Source of the DNA: Sinohyriopsis cumingii
Lineage: Eukaryota; Mollusca; Bivalvia; Unionida; Unionidae
Reading direction: 5' to 3'
NCBI GenBank assembly: GCA_028554795.2
Contig: CM068835.1
Location: forward strand, 62,335,719-62,399,718
Length of the DNA stretch: 64,000 nt
Shown here: in pieces, positions 21,501 to 30,854 of the stretch
Position numbering within the stretch: the stretch's first letter is position 1
How the letters are laid out: each line of letters starts with the position of its first letter
Position numbers and translations under genes: made by a program
Notes under the pieces: generated by a model
The model's input: only the letters and a program-made list of their open reading frames with translations
Told to the model about the DNA's origin: nothing
The model's database searches: none

Positions 21501-21536
21501 TCTTTTCGACAGACGTGGGTGGCCCTGAAAAGGGCC
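21501..21536 (-). terminator. histone-type mRNA 3' end signal, internal copy
   Basis: The minus strand has an A-rich 5' flank, GGCCCTTTTCAGGGCC (21536-21521), the 3' flank ACCCA identical to the vertebrate histone consensus, and GAAAAGAGA (21507-21499) starting 13 nt after the stem. It lies 21 nt after a TAA (21560-21558) that ends the coiled-coil gene in its shifted frame. The bases between stem and GAAAAGA differ from the TIR copies while stem, flank and spacing are kept. Confidence 0.8.
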
Positions 21537-21557
21537 TTTTTTGGTGTAGGGGTGAGT

Positions 21558-22131
21558 TTAAGCAATCAACTTTAACTGCCTTAAACCTTTGCCACGGCCA
21601 AGGCCTACTTCTGGACTGCGTAGTGTTGATGATGATGATTTGGTTGAAATCACTAAGGGTGGCACGGGAGGCTTAGTCACAGGGTTGGAGTGTTTAGCTC
21701 GGGAAGGTCATATTCTCTTTGGTCGTAATAAAGAAGTCTGATAACATTTGTTTCAGACTTCTTAACTCCGCTAAAATGTCTAACAGTACCGTGACCATTT
21801 GATTTTCACACCCTTGTTTCTTTGCTGCTGCTTCTTCTTCTTCTTGTTTTTTTCTTACCTCTTCTTTTTGCTGCTGTTGCTGTAGGAGAAAAGCTTGTTC
21901 CGCTTCCTTTTGCTGTTGTATAAATTTCTCCAATTCTTCTTTCTGTCTCTGTCTAAATTTCTCCACGTGTGGTAATGAAGGAGAAGGTGACGAAGGTTCC
22001 AGAACAAATTCTTGCGAGGTAAGAAAATCCACAAAATCCCAATTCACCTCTTCTGAAAGTAAGTCCGGTTTCCCTTGGGTAGTCTCCACAGCTGGTGCAC
22101 CCCAATTTATCGTTTTCTGAGTTTCCGTCAT
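21558..22131 (-). pseudogene. coiled-coil protein of the Polinton-like element, one frameshift
   Basis: The start is taken at ATG 22131 ('MTETQKTINWG'), about 52 bp after a TATA box, and not at the upstream frame opening at 22191. Residues about 55-115 are a Gln/Glu/Lys-rich coiled coil ('EKFRQRQKEELEKFIQQQKE', 'QQQQQKEEVRKKQEEEE'), followed by a Leu-heptad-like 'VTVLLDILAELRSLKQML'. The frame meets TAA at about 21694-21691. One frame over, a Pro/Ser/Gly/Arg-rich tail ('GLGRGKGLRQLKLIA') runs to TAA 21560-21558, so a single indel probably split the gene. The ancestral product was about 190 aa. The family is not recognised; a structural or assembly protein is a guess. Confidence 0.65.
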
Positions 22132-22177
22132 GTTGAAAAACTGTCGCATGAATTGACTGCACACAGGTGCTAGCAAA

Positions 22178-22189
22178 TCTATATAGACC
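22178..22189 (-). promoter_or_regulatory. TATA box of the coiled-coil gene
   Basis: GGTCTATATAGATT on the minus strand lies about 52 bp before ATG 22131. It forms a divergent promoter with the plus-strand TATA at 22276. Confidence 0.65.
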
Positions 22190-22275
22190 ACATGACGTCA
22201 CAGACTGCTCTCTTCGGATTGGATGTGGGCGTGTTTGGATTGGTCAGTGAACTCCGTTTCAATCCTTCCTCTCCC

Positions 22276-22285
22276 TATAAATAAG
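22276..22285 (+). promoter_or_regulatory. TATA box of the right-end gene
   Basis: TATAAATAAG on the plus strand lies 52 bp before ATG 22328. Confidence 0.65.
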
Positions 22286-22327
22286 TGTAGTTCACTGCAT
22301 TCCTTCACCTGTTCTCGGCGCCTCAAC

Positions 22328-22558
22328 ATGTGGACCAACGTTCAATCTTCTACGCTTGTGTCTTCGATGATGTTCAGGACAGACATACCGATGTACGTCC
22401 GATCCAAGTGGACAGTTGTCCATAGGACAGATACCAGCCTATGGATACGTAGGATCTATGTGGAGAGGCAAGGATGTCTCAAAAGAGTTTTAGTCTATGG
22501 TCCTGCAGTCAGGCGAAGCCTAAGGACAAGAAGAAGTCACAGATGCCCTTTATGTTAA
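22328..22558 (+). CDS. small Arg-rich protein at the right end (frame uncertain)
   Basis: From ATG 22328 a 76-aa frame runs to TAA 22556-22558, beginning 'MWTNVQSSTLVSSMMFRTDI' with an Arg-rich C-terminus. No family is recognised. Other frames over the same DNA also give protein-like pieces: 'GYVGSMWRGKDVSKEF', and a Lys-rich tail 'KPKDKKKSQMPFMLRAY' ending at TAA 22567-22569. The original gene may therefore have been frameshifted. Either stop lies 12-23 nt before the histone-type stem-loop at 22582. The TATA box is 52 bp upstream of the ATG, and the gene lies against the right TIR. Confidence 0.5.
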   Translation: MWTNVQSSTLVSSMMFRTDIPMYVRSKWTVVHRTDTSLWIRRIYVERQGCLKRVLVYGPAVRRSLRTRRSHRCPLC

Positions 22559-22564
22559 GGGCAT
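22543..22564 (+). other. hairpin over the stop codon of the right-end gene
   Basis: ATGCCCTT..TATGTT..AAGGGCAT is a perfect 8-bp stem 18 nt before the histone-type stem-loop. It may be chance, or a second RNA structure at the 3' end. Confidence 0.4.
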
Positions 22565-22572
22565 ATTAACAT

Positions 22573-23029
22573 AAACCCAAAGGCCCTTTTCAGGGCCACT
22601 CATAGGTCTCGAAAAGATCTTGACTTTCACTGCCTACCCTTTTTTTATTTTTTTTTTTGTTTTAAAAAAAATAAAAAATAGAGACCCCTCCCTGTTTCAA
22701 TTTTCGCCTGTTCCATTTCCATAGACCCATCAGGTCGGAACCTTATTAAAATAGGGTCCCGACCCTGCTCCATTTCCCCTTGATGCTCAACAGGCCCAAG
22801 ATTTTTTTTTTTTTTTTGCCCATGTTAAATTCCCCTTGACGCTATACAGTCCCACCCTGTTCAATTCCCCTTGACGCTAAACAGTCCCATATTCCCATGT
22901 TAAATTCCCCTTGATGCTATATCATCCCAGGGGTTTCCACAATGTTAAATTTCCCATTGACGCTATATCGTCCCAGGGTGGTTTTTAATGGTAAGTCCCA
23001 TTGACGCTATATCGTCCCACTTCACTACT
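22573..23029 (-). repeat. right terminal inverted repeat
   Basis: This is the reverse complement of 10843-11312. It carries the mirror iteron array (cores TTGACGCT near 22837, 22872, 22910, 22958 and 23001, and TTGATGCT) and, at its inner end, the plus-strand histone-type signal. Confidence 0.93.
22582..22617 (+). terminator. histone-type mRNA 3' end signal, right TIR
   Basis: The plus strand reads CCAAA, GGCCCTTTTCAGGGCC (22582-22597), ACTCA, then GAAAAGA (22611-22617) starting 13 nt after the stem. The stem, the TTTC loop and the CCAAA 5' flank match the metazoan histone mRNA consensus; the 3' flank differs by one base. It lies 23 nt after TAA 22556-22558. Confidence 0.82.
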
Positions 23030-23035
23030 CTCAAT
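23030..23035. repeat. right 6-bp target-site duplication (CTCAAT)
   Basis: Exact copy of 10837-10842, directly outside the right TIR. Confidence 0.9.
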
Positions 23036-24982
23036 GTGTTTATACCAATATTAAGTTTCTGTATGTCACTGTGTTTAAGTTTTGATTTTCTCTGTTTTAT
23101 TTCACTTGATACAAACACATGCTGACTAATCTTGTCATGTGGTGTATCTCGATCATACTGTAAAAGTGCATAGCTTAACACAGGTTTCGAACTCTTGCTA
23201 TGAGCAGCAGCAGTAAACATGGCATGTACCACTAGAAATCAACTTTTTTTCTTCTTGGCTATAAAATCATTAGGTACTAATGTGTAAACTATTAAGTTGG
23301 TAATTTTTTAAATATAATTATTGTGCAGATTTACTAAATGTACTTTTGCGATACTAAGTCCCATGTTTGTTTAAAGGTTCTAACAAGCTGGGGTTTTTAT
23401 GCAATATGTCATAAGTATATAAGGTGTTGTGGGCTGCATGTATGAAGACAGCTCAGCAGCTTTCTAACTAATATTGCAATTACTATGAGCTTTTTTAAAA
23501 GTTATTTATTTTCTTTAAGTTGTTTCTTACTGTTCTGTATATAGTTTAGAAACTTTAAGCAATATTTTGGACTAGTCCGATAACATAAGACACATCACCC
23601 AATATATTTGTTGGGGGGCTGATGGGTCTTACTGCCTAACGAAGGGTGCTGTGTGGAGCGTTTTGATGTCGACTAACAGTGTAATGAAAGTCAAATTTTC
23701 TGAAATATCACACACAACTGGTAACCAATAACAATGCATTTCTACAAAGTAAAGTTATAATGTTTTTGTCAGACTTCACTTATCCTGATGTCTTTTCTCT
23801 AATAAATTCAAATTCTCACAAAAGAACCGGACCTGTTTTCAAGTTTTGTTGGCCCACATTTCAGTTGGCTGGAAAGCGATGAAAGTCAGGAATGCCAAAA
23901 TCGGGTTAAGCTGAAACATTATTCTTTAAGGAAACAAATAAAAATATGTTTTGCCTATTGGAACTGTAAGCAATGTTTTGTTTCATTCAAGAAACATATT
24001 CCCCACATGAACCTACTTAAACAAACTTTGGCGTACCTCGACTACCATTGCATTGCAACAAATTCAAATGTATGTCAATGGAACATGAAAATGTGTCCAT
24101 TTGCTAGTGTCATATTTTCACTCCACCAGGATAAAGACAGCACTGTAAGTATATTAATTACACATAAATTAGTGGAAGAGTGTCGATATAGGCTGCCAAG
24201 TGTGTGAGCTATTCCTGAAACTTGGACTACTCATTCCGATGACAATTGACATTGGAACACATATACATGGCCGTTATTTGGGTAGTAAGACATAGCACTA
24301 AAACAAAATATTTTGGACTTGTACATTTTTGTTTAAGATTTTATTTAAGCACAAAATATTTATTGATGGAATTTAATGTGCTTTTCTCTATTCTAAATTA
24401 TATAATTAATATTCATTCCTAACTTATTTTACAAGCAAACTACATATAGTTATATCATTTGTTATAAGAACTTGGCTATATTGTCAAGTGAGTGTTATCT
24501 TCACATACCAACACGTGTATGTACTGATTTTCTGTATTTAAGACTCTAATTCCATGCCTGAGAAATTTTTCTTATGCTGCAATACATGATTCAATTTCTT
24601 ATACAGTATAGGTCCAAAAATGTTCTTAGGGATATAGAATACCCAAGTCATTGTGAGTGTTATCCTTGCTGATTTGATCTTTGCAATACAATTTAATCAT
24701 TACTTAATCCATGATATGATTGAGGTTTTTTTAAACTAGTAATTTTTTAAATTACATTACATTTTTTTGTAATGTAACAAATCCAAATCACACACACACA
24801 CTTAATCTAGCACTTCACACACATAATTCCAATGTCTTCACAAAAAGCTCAAAATGTCAAAGTCACTGTGAGTGTTATCTTCACTGACATAATATTCTAA
24901 CTTCAAGTCAACAATAACTTATTAATCTAGCAATCCAGAAAAGCATAATTTAATGACATTTTTCTTTCATAATTTACTAGTT
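23036..24982. other. non-coding stretch, no gene seen
   Basis: AT-rich sequence without recognisable exons, long ORFs or repeats of known type. A short (CA)n lies near 24.79 kb. Confidence 0.5.
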
Positions 24983-24990
24983 GTCTAAGT

Positions 24991-25133
24991 CTGAGGTGGG
25001 CAAACTATTTTTCAATGTAGCCACAGGTGTGGCGAATGAGAAGTGAAAAACATCATACGATGCCACAACTGAGCCAAACTTACATGGCCAATTTGCCACT
25101 TGTGGCAATTGGTGACAAGGTTGCCCACCCTGG
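24991..25133. mobile_element. 143-bp hAT-like MITE with perfect 8-bp target duplication
   Basis: The ends CTGAGGTGGGCAAAC and (reverse complement) CCAGGGTGGGCAAC are short imperfect TIRs of the CAG...GGGCAA kind seen in hAT elements. GTCTAAGT flanks both sides (24983-24990 and 25134-25141). An inner TTGCCACTTGTGGCAA palindrome is present. No coding capacity. Confidence 0.85.
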
Positions 25134-25959
25134 GTCTAAGTCAGTGTGACCATTGTCATTACCAGCCTGAAACCCAATTTAATGTCATTTGTATAAATTC
25201 ATTTCAAATAAATATTATGATATAGTTGAAGTGTAAAGTCAAGCGAGTATTCTGTTTGCAGATTTTACATTTTAGATATTACAGTAAAGTCATATTTTCT
25301 CTTGTGTAGTGAACTTTATTGCAACTGGTTCCAAAATAGTAAAACTTATTCAGTTTTCATTCACCAGAATAGGTATTAATACAATCCTGAATTAACTGTA
25401 TGGTACTAAAATATACCCTGATCTTGTGTGAGATTGTAATATACAGAACTATACCTCAAGACAACAATAATATATTGAATTTATATTATATCAAGACTGT
25501 CATGGTTATGAACTCCAACTTTATTCAGGTTTTTTCATAATAAATGATCATCTTGTGTTATGGCTGAAAAGAAATCAGAGTTCATTTTAACTCCATTCTC
25601 TCCACATTTGTCAGTTGTTATGAGGCATACTCATCATCAGTGTTATAGTAAAATGTAATCTTATCTGGATCAATCTTGCTGGTGTAATATATGAATGGAG
25701 AAAGAATATTATCATCCAGATTAAAATATTTTTTATTCAGACTCTACTGAAAATTTTAGCTGGATATGGGATACGGAGCCTGATGTGTACGAACAAAGCA
25801 ATGTGTACCATGACCTTTTTAATTTAACATTTTAAACTCCTGCAGAAGAAAGAGATTTTTAGATCCATTAAATTGTATTAACAAAAACATTTCTTCAGTA
25901 TGATTTTCCTTTACTTAGTAGTGACACAACTCATATTTTAAAGTTGTTGTTTTGTGTTT

Positions 25960-26133
25960 GGTTTGGCTTTTTATGGTAAAGCAACACAAGTAAGTTATTT
26001 AGTGCCAAGGTATAGTGCCTTGCCCAAGGACGCACCATGGTAGCTAACCCAGGTTGGTCCGATGGTAGAATTTGAACCTACCTTATTTCACAGGTCCAGA
26101 AAGCTAACCACTGAGCAACTACAGCTCCCCATC
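25960..26133 (-). mobile_element. tRNA-derived SINE of a second family
   Basis: The minus strand has an A-box-like 'TTGCTCAGTGGTTAGC', a B-box-like 'GGTTCAAATTC', then 'CCTTGGGCAAGGCACTATACC', a body motif common to SINEs of many marine animals. The tRNA head has no cloverleaf of functional quality. Confidence 0.7.
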
Positions 26134-29100
26134 TTATAGTGGAATGCTGGTATACTTTATGATCAAGAAGGATGGGTTAGGGTATGCATGTTGCATCTGA
26201 AAAAAGTGATGGAATTTTTGTTTACATAATATTTTAGTCATACAATATGAATCATTTTCTATAGATTTAAGATGTATCAGATCAAGTTAAGAAAAATTAT
26301 ATATTCTGCTTCCTGGGAATGTACTAAAATTCACTGTTAATGTTTGATTTTTTTGGTAGTAAGCTTACTTGGTATTTTTTTCTTTTTAACTTGAATACCT
26401 AATTTGTTAACATCCTGTCCTAAATCTTCATGGTTCTGTCTATAAAGTGACAACTGTTGATACATGTAGGGAAGTTTTTGTTTATATCTTTTGATTTTTG
26501 TGGTTCTGGAAGTTGCAGTATTTGTTGTTGTATTATTAACCATTTCAGTAATTTAATGAATGCAGAGTATACTGCTCTATAAATGAAATTTATGGGAAGA
26601 TAATGTAAAAGTATGTTTCACTGCAAATATAAATTGTTTAAAATAATAATATATCATTTATCATATGACTATTCAATTGTGGTAACTAGTATTCCATCCA
26701 ATATCTATATATTAAAATATGTCTTTTCATACAGCTGGTGATCATTTAGATACAAGTCCAATTGAACATAATCAAATTATCAGTGCAGGTGTTTTTATTA
26801 GTAGTAGTATTGCAAGTATAAGTGTTAGTATTAAGATTTCATATACAGGTATGATAAGTGTATCATAATGTTTAAATGATGCTCCTTGTTACAACATAAA
26901 ATATGTTCATTGAAACAAATGGTTCACTGGTAAATTGGCAGTAAAGGTCTTCACTGAATTATGTTGCATAAACTATTTTACAATAAAACATATATGATGC
27001 ATCTCAATTATGATGATGTGGAGGAGGAGGATTAATAATAATGCAGTTTAAGTTATCTTCATCACATAAGTTCTAGCAGATGTGTCATTTTTATGTGGCT
27101 CATTATCAGTTTGAAACTGGTCTATGATTCCTGGATCTGGACATATCTGGCCCCCTGCTGTTGTGCTGCTATGGTCTTTACAGTTCATTAGGATATCAGT
27201 TACACTTGGTTTACATTTAGAACCCCATGGGATGGAATGCCCAGTTTGAAACTGAGAGAATGGTTAATTATCCATAATATAACTCCTGCAGTTATTATTA
27301 GGTTTGATATCAAGGTCTTTCATTAAAAGCTTTTCAACTCATGTTCTGTTCTACCATACAGATAAATAAAGTCAAATTCAAGGCTTTCAGAATTGTCCAG
27401 TTTGTTTCATGTGTTGTCAGTTTAATGGGCAGGTAACTAAATGTGCAGCAGACGGACTGTATATTGCCACTGTACCACATAAATATCAGTGCTTAGTCTG
27501 CTCTCAGTGGCTGTGGTTTGATTAGTTACAAGTGTCATCACATGTGACTAATTATTAACCAATGTAATGAAACTTATATAATTAGAAGGCTGTATTTAAA
27601 AACTCTAAAGATCTTAAATGTGTGCTAGAGGGTAGGGTTAGCAGTTATAATCCCAATTATGTTGTGACGAGCAAAAAGCACTGCACACATTTGAGCTTTT
27701 AGTTTGGTTCTGGTAGGGTCAAAACATGCAGGTACATTTTGATCTTTAAAAATTAACATAATTCCCATGTAATACTTTCCAAACCTAAGTATGCAATTGA
27801 TCTGATAAAAGTTTTGAGATTACTGTTTAGGCTCTGTTCTTACAATACTAGATATACCTGACTACTCCACAGTGAAATGGCCAACTGTTAAGTTATATAA
27901 GCCAGATGAGTAATGTTAGCCATTTGTTTAAGTGTTTTCTCATTAATTTCATTTGTGTCACAGAGTTGCATGCAATATTTCTTTCTAGAATAAATTTATT
28001 TTATTTTCTAATTGTGTATTTTATGGTCTCACTGGACAGTTTATCTGGTGAATTTTCATCCGACAATGACCAATTACAGAAAAATGAGAATAATTTTACA
28101 CTGAAGATACTAACAAAAACAAACTAATGATTTTTGTAGAAAGCATACATGTGAGATTTTGACTGCAGTAATCAGGTTAATTCCTGATGCAGCTATTGAT
28201 TTCTATACTGAACCATCACTGCCACCATCTCCTAAATTTTACATTCATTTTTGACAAGAAATAGCTATTTTCAATATTTTTCTGTGACAAGGCAGCTAAA
28301 AGAATCAGTATGTGGCTTATGCATGAATAAAGTTCACTAGTACTATAACAAATTAGCATACTTTTTTCATCAACCCTCAACCATCTAGATTTTTTTATAT
28401 TTGCCTCTGTAGCAGACACACATCAAGGTCAGCAGCTCATTTGCAGATCAAGCATTTGATCTCCAATGCTCATCTAACTGTGACAGGCAGTCACTAACAA
28501 GCCAACCTATTTCCATGCCTAACTCAAAGTAAATCTAAACCACATTATAGATTTAGCTTATGTGTGAATTTAGAAATGCTAGGCTTGTGATAATTAGGTT
28601 CATGCCTTCTACCTTAAAAATTAGGTGTATGTCAAAATACAAAATTATCCAGTGAGACCTATGATGTTAATTTTAATCCCTATGGGATTTGTGACATAAA
28701 AAACCCAAATGCTTTATGTATTAAAAGGTAACTAATGGGGGCAGGATCTGCAGTGAATCAATGGTATGTATGATAGACTCCTGACAAAAATGTTTGTGTT
28801 ACAATCCTGTTATCAAGTCAACCAGGTTACCTACTGCAATGTACCCTTGCCTTACTCCAATTCCCTCAGTACTCAGTAAACAACTAGTGTTGCTGTACAT
28901 AACAAAACCAGTCCATATTGATTTTACCTATTTTACTAAATCCTGACAAAAATAATTCTCTAAATAAAGCATGATTAATATGTGAAGGTCTCGCATGTAA
29001 TCAAACTCTTCCAAGCTTTTAATGATATGAACCGATTTATCAATGTTTATCAAATTTACATGAAAAACTATTTCTTATTTGTTATCAAATATGTTAGATG

Positions 29101-29867
29101 TTTTGATCATATAAGCATTTCTGCTACATTAGATCAAAATAATCTTTTTGTCAGAAATAGAGCCCTTATAGTATTTGCAAGGTCAACCAATCAGATGCAG
29201 AATTTGAGTTTAATATGAATGAATATTTTTTTTACAAAATTGCTCCTTTGCTATATCTTGATGAGATAAATCTATTTACCAAGTCTGATAAAATTAATGA
29301 GAAATAGTTTTAAGAGCAGTAGCAAGAATGGCGAGTGAGATGTAGAACCACCACATTATTTGCATAGAATTTGCTTACAGCCTCAGACATACAAGCAAAT
29401 AATTAAACAAGTCAGATCTAAATTTGACCATGAACACTGTTGTGCAAGTCGTAAGAAACTCTGCCAATCAGATGCAAGGTCACTTCATTAACATACCTTT
29501 ATCACACTCATAATAAGCATCATTGTGAAGCTTGACTATAGAAGCCCAATGGCCAAGTATGATCAAACTTGAATCAGCAGTAGTGGTTATAACCTCGTGT
29601 ATTTGTATGCATCTTCACTTCTTCAATCTAGATCTCATTTATATAAGCATGTATTCTAAATTTAGTAAAAACTGCACTATATGCATAAATACTGCATGCG
29701 GTGGTAACATGCTCAGTCAGGTGAAAGATCACTTTATTATTATTAATGGTTAACACTCATCAAACTTCGAGGACAACTTAATGATTTTAGTCTATATTGT
29801 GGAAGTATGGCTTTTAGGTTGGTTAAAAGAACTCAACTAATCTTATACATGATCACCTCGTGTATAT
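26134..29867. other. non-coding stretch, no gene seen
   Basis: AT-rich sequence with several short ORFs, none with family resemblance or splice context. It could be an intron of a gene outside the window or intergenic DNA. Confidence 0.45.
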
Positions 29868-29881
29868 ACTTGGATTTTGCT

Positions 29882-30840
29882 GAATTCCTAAAGCATGGAA
29901 AGATGCCATAAAAAACCACCTAGTACATAATAATTTTGATAAGCAGGATGATAAAATAACGAACTTGCGAAAACAAGATTCACTCAAGTTTATTTACAAA
30001 GATCTTTGACAGGAAGCTAAAAGGCAACACACTGCGAAGCAAGAAACTTGGATGCAAGTATTAAATAAAAATATAAGTAGTGAGGAGTGGTCTGATATAT
30101 ATAGCCGGGCAAAATGCTGTACCAAGGATACCAAGTTGATCTCTTTTAACTTTAAATTAATCCATAGAATAATCGCTACTAATGATTTTCTTAAAAGAAT
30201 TAACATATTTGATGACAACAAATGTACTTTCTGTAAGAGTGAAACTGAAAGTATTGAGCATCTCTTTTATGACTGCAGTATTACTTCACAGTTTTGGTAC
30301 CGTTTTAATGAAGTTTTTGCACCTTTTTGCCCAAATATTGTACATCTGTCTAAAAAAGAAACATTTTTAGGAAGTGAACAACTGGACAGTTTGGGTAATT
30401 TTCTGCTTATTTTGGCAAAATATTATATTTATACTTGCAGATTCAATATGAAAAATCCTTCTATTTTTGCTTTTAAGCAAATAGTTGCAATGCATAAGAA
30501 CATTGAAAATTACACTGCCAAGGTAAATAAAAAAGAGGACCAATTTCTTCAAAAATGGACCTCAACAATGAACATTTAACTTGTCTCTGACTTGAGGGTA
30601 AACAGGAACAAAATACTGTAATATCACAAAAGCCATGTCACCTAGATTTTGGCCATATGCATGTGTATATGCGTGTGTGTGTGTGTGTGTTTTTCTTTTT
30701 TACTTTCTCTGTAGATTATATTTATTATCCCTAGATTATCTGATAACCAGAAATGTTTGATTGTAAGGTGATCCTGGGATGGTTCCCCGACCCAGTGGTC
30801 AACCTATTACGGGGTTAATAAAAAAAAAAAAAAAAAAAAA
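29882..30840 (+). mobile_element. 5'-truncated LINE (L1/Tx1-like) with poly(A) and 14-bp target duplication
   Basis: ACTTGGATTTTGCT occurs at 29868-29881 and again at 30841-30854, directly after an A-run. The insert ends 'GGGGTTAATAAAA...'. It encodes the C-terminus of an ORF2-type reverse transcriptase: an open frame (30052-30579) includes the zinc-knuckle-like 'CTFCKSETESIEHLFYDC' and 'QFWYRFNEVF'. One TGA lies upstream near 30008. It is a typical truncated retroposition product. Confidence 0.9.
30673..30691. repeat. (TG)n microsatellite
   Basis: Short (GT)n run inside the 3' UTR of the LINE. Confidence 0.8.
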
Positions 30841-30854
30841 ACTTGGATTTTGCT

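Larger units (their letters stand above)
10843..23029. mobile_element. Polinton/Maverick-like virus-like DNA element, 12.2 kb, with TIRs and 6-bp TSD
   Basis: Termini are inverted copies starting AGTAGTGAAGTGGGA. The TIRs are about 470 bp (left) and 457 bp (right), ending at GGGTTT, and the flanks are CTCAAT on both sides. The AG...CT ends, 6-bp duplication, long TIRs and protein-primed DNA polymerase are together diagnostic of the Polinton/Maverick/adintovirus group. Without the nested 2.35-kb transposon the element is about 9.84 kb, shorter than the usual 15-20 kb. Cargo, left to right: basic/coiled-coil-like gene (-), structured non-coding region, small unknown gene (-), BIR protein 1 (-), BIR protein 2 (-), pPolB (-, interrupted), CCHC protein (+), coiled-coil protein (-), small Arg-rich protein (+). 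No integrase, FtsK/A32 ATPase, protease or capsid gene is recognisable. Stops and frameshifts show that it is a decaying endogenous copy. Confidence 0.88.
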
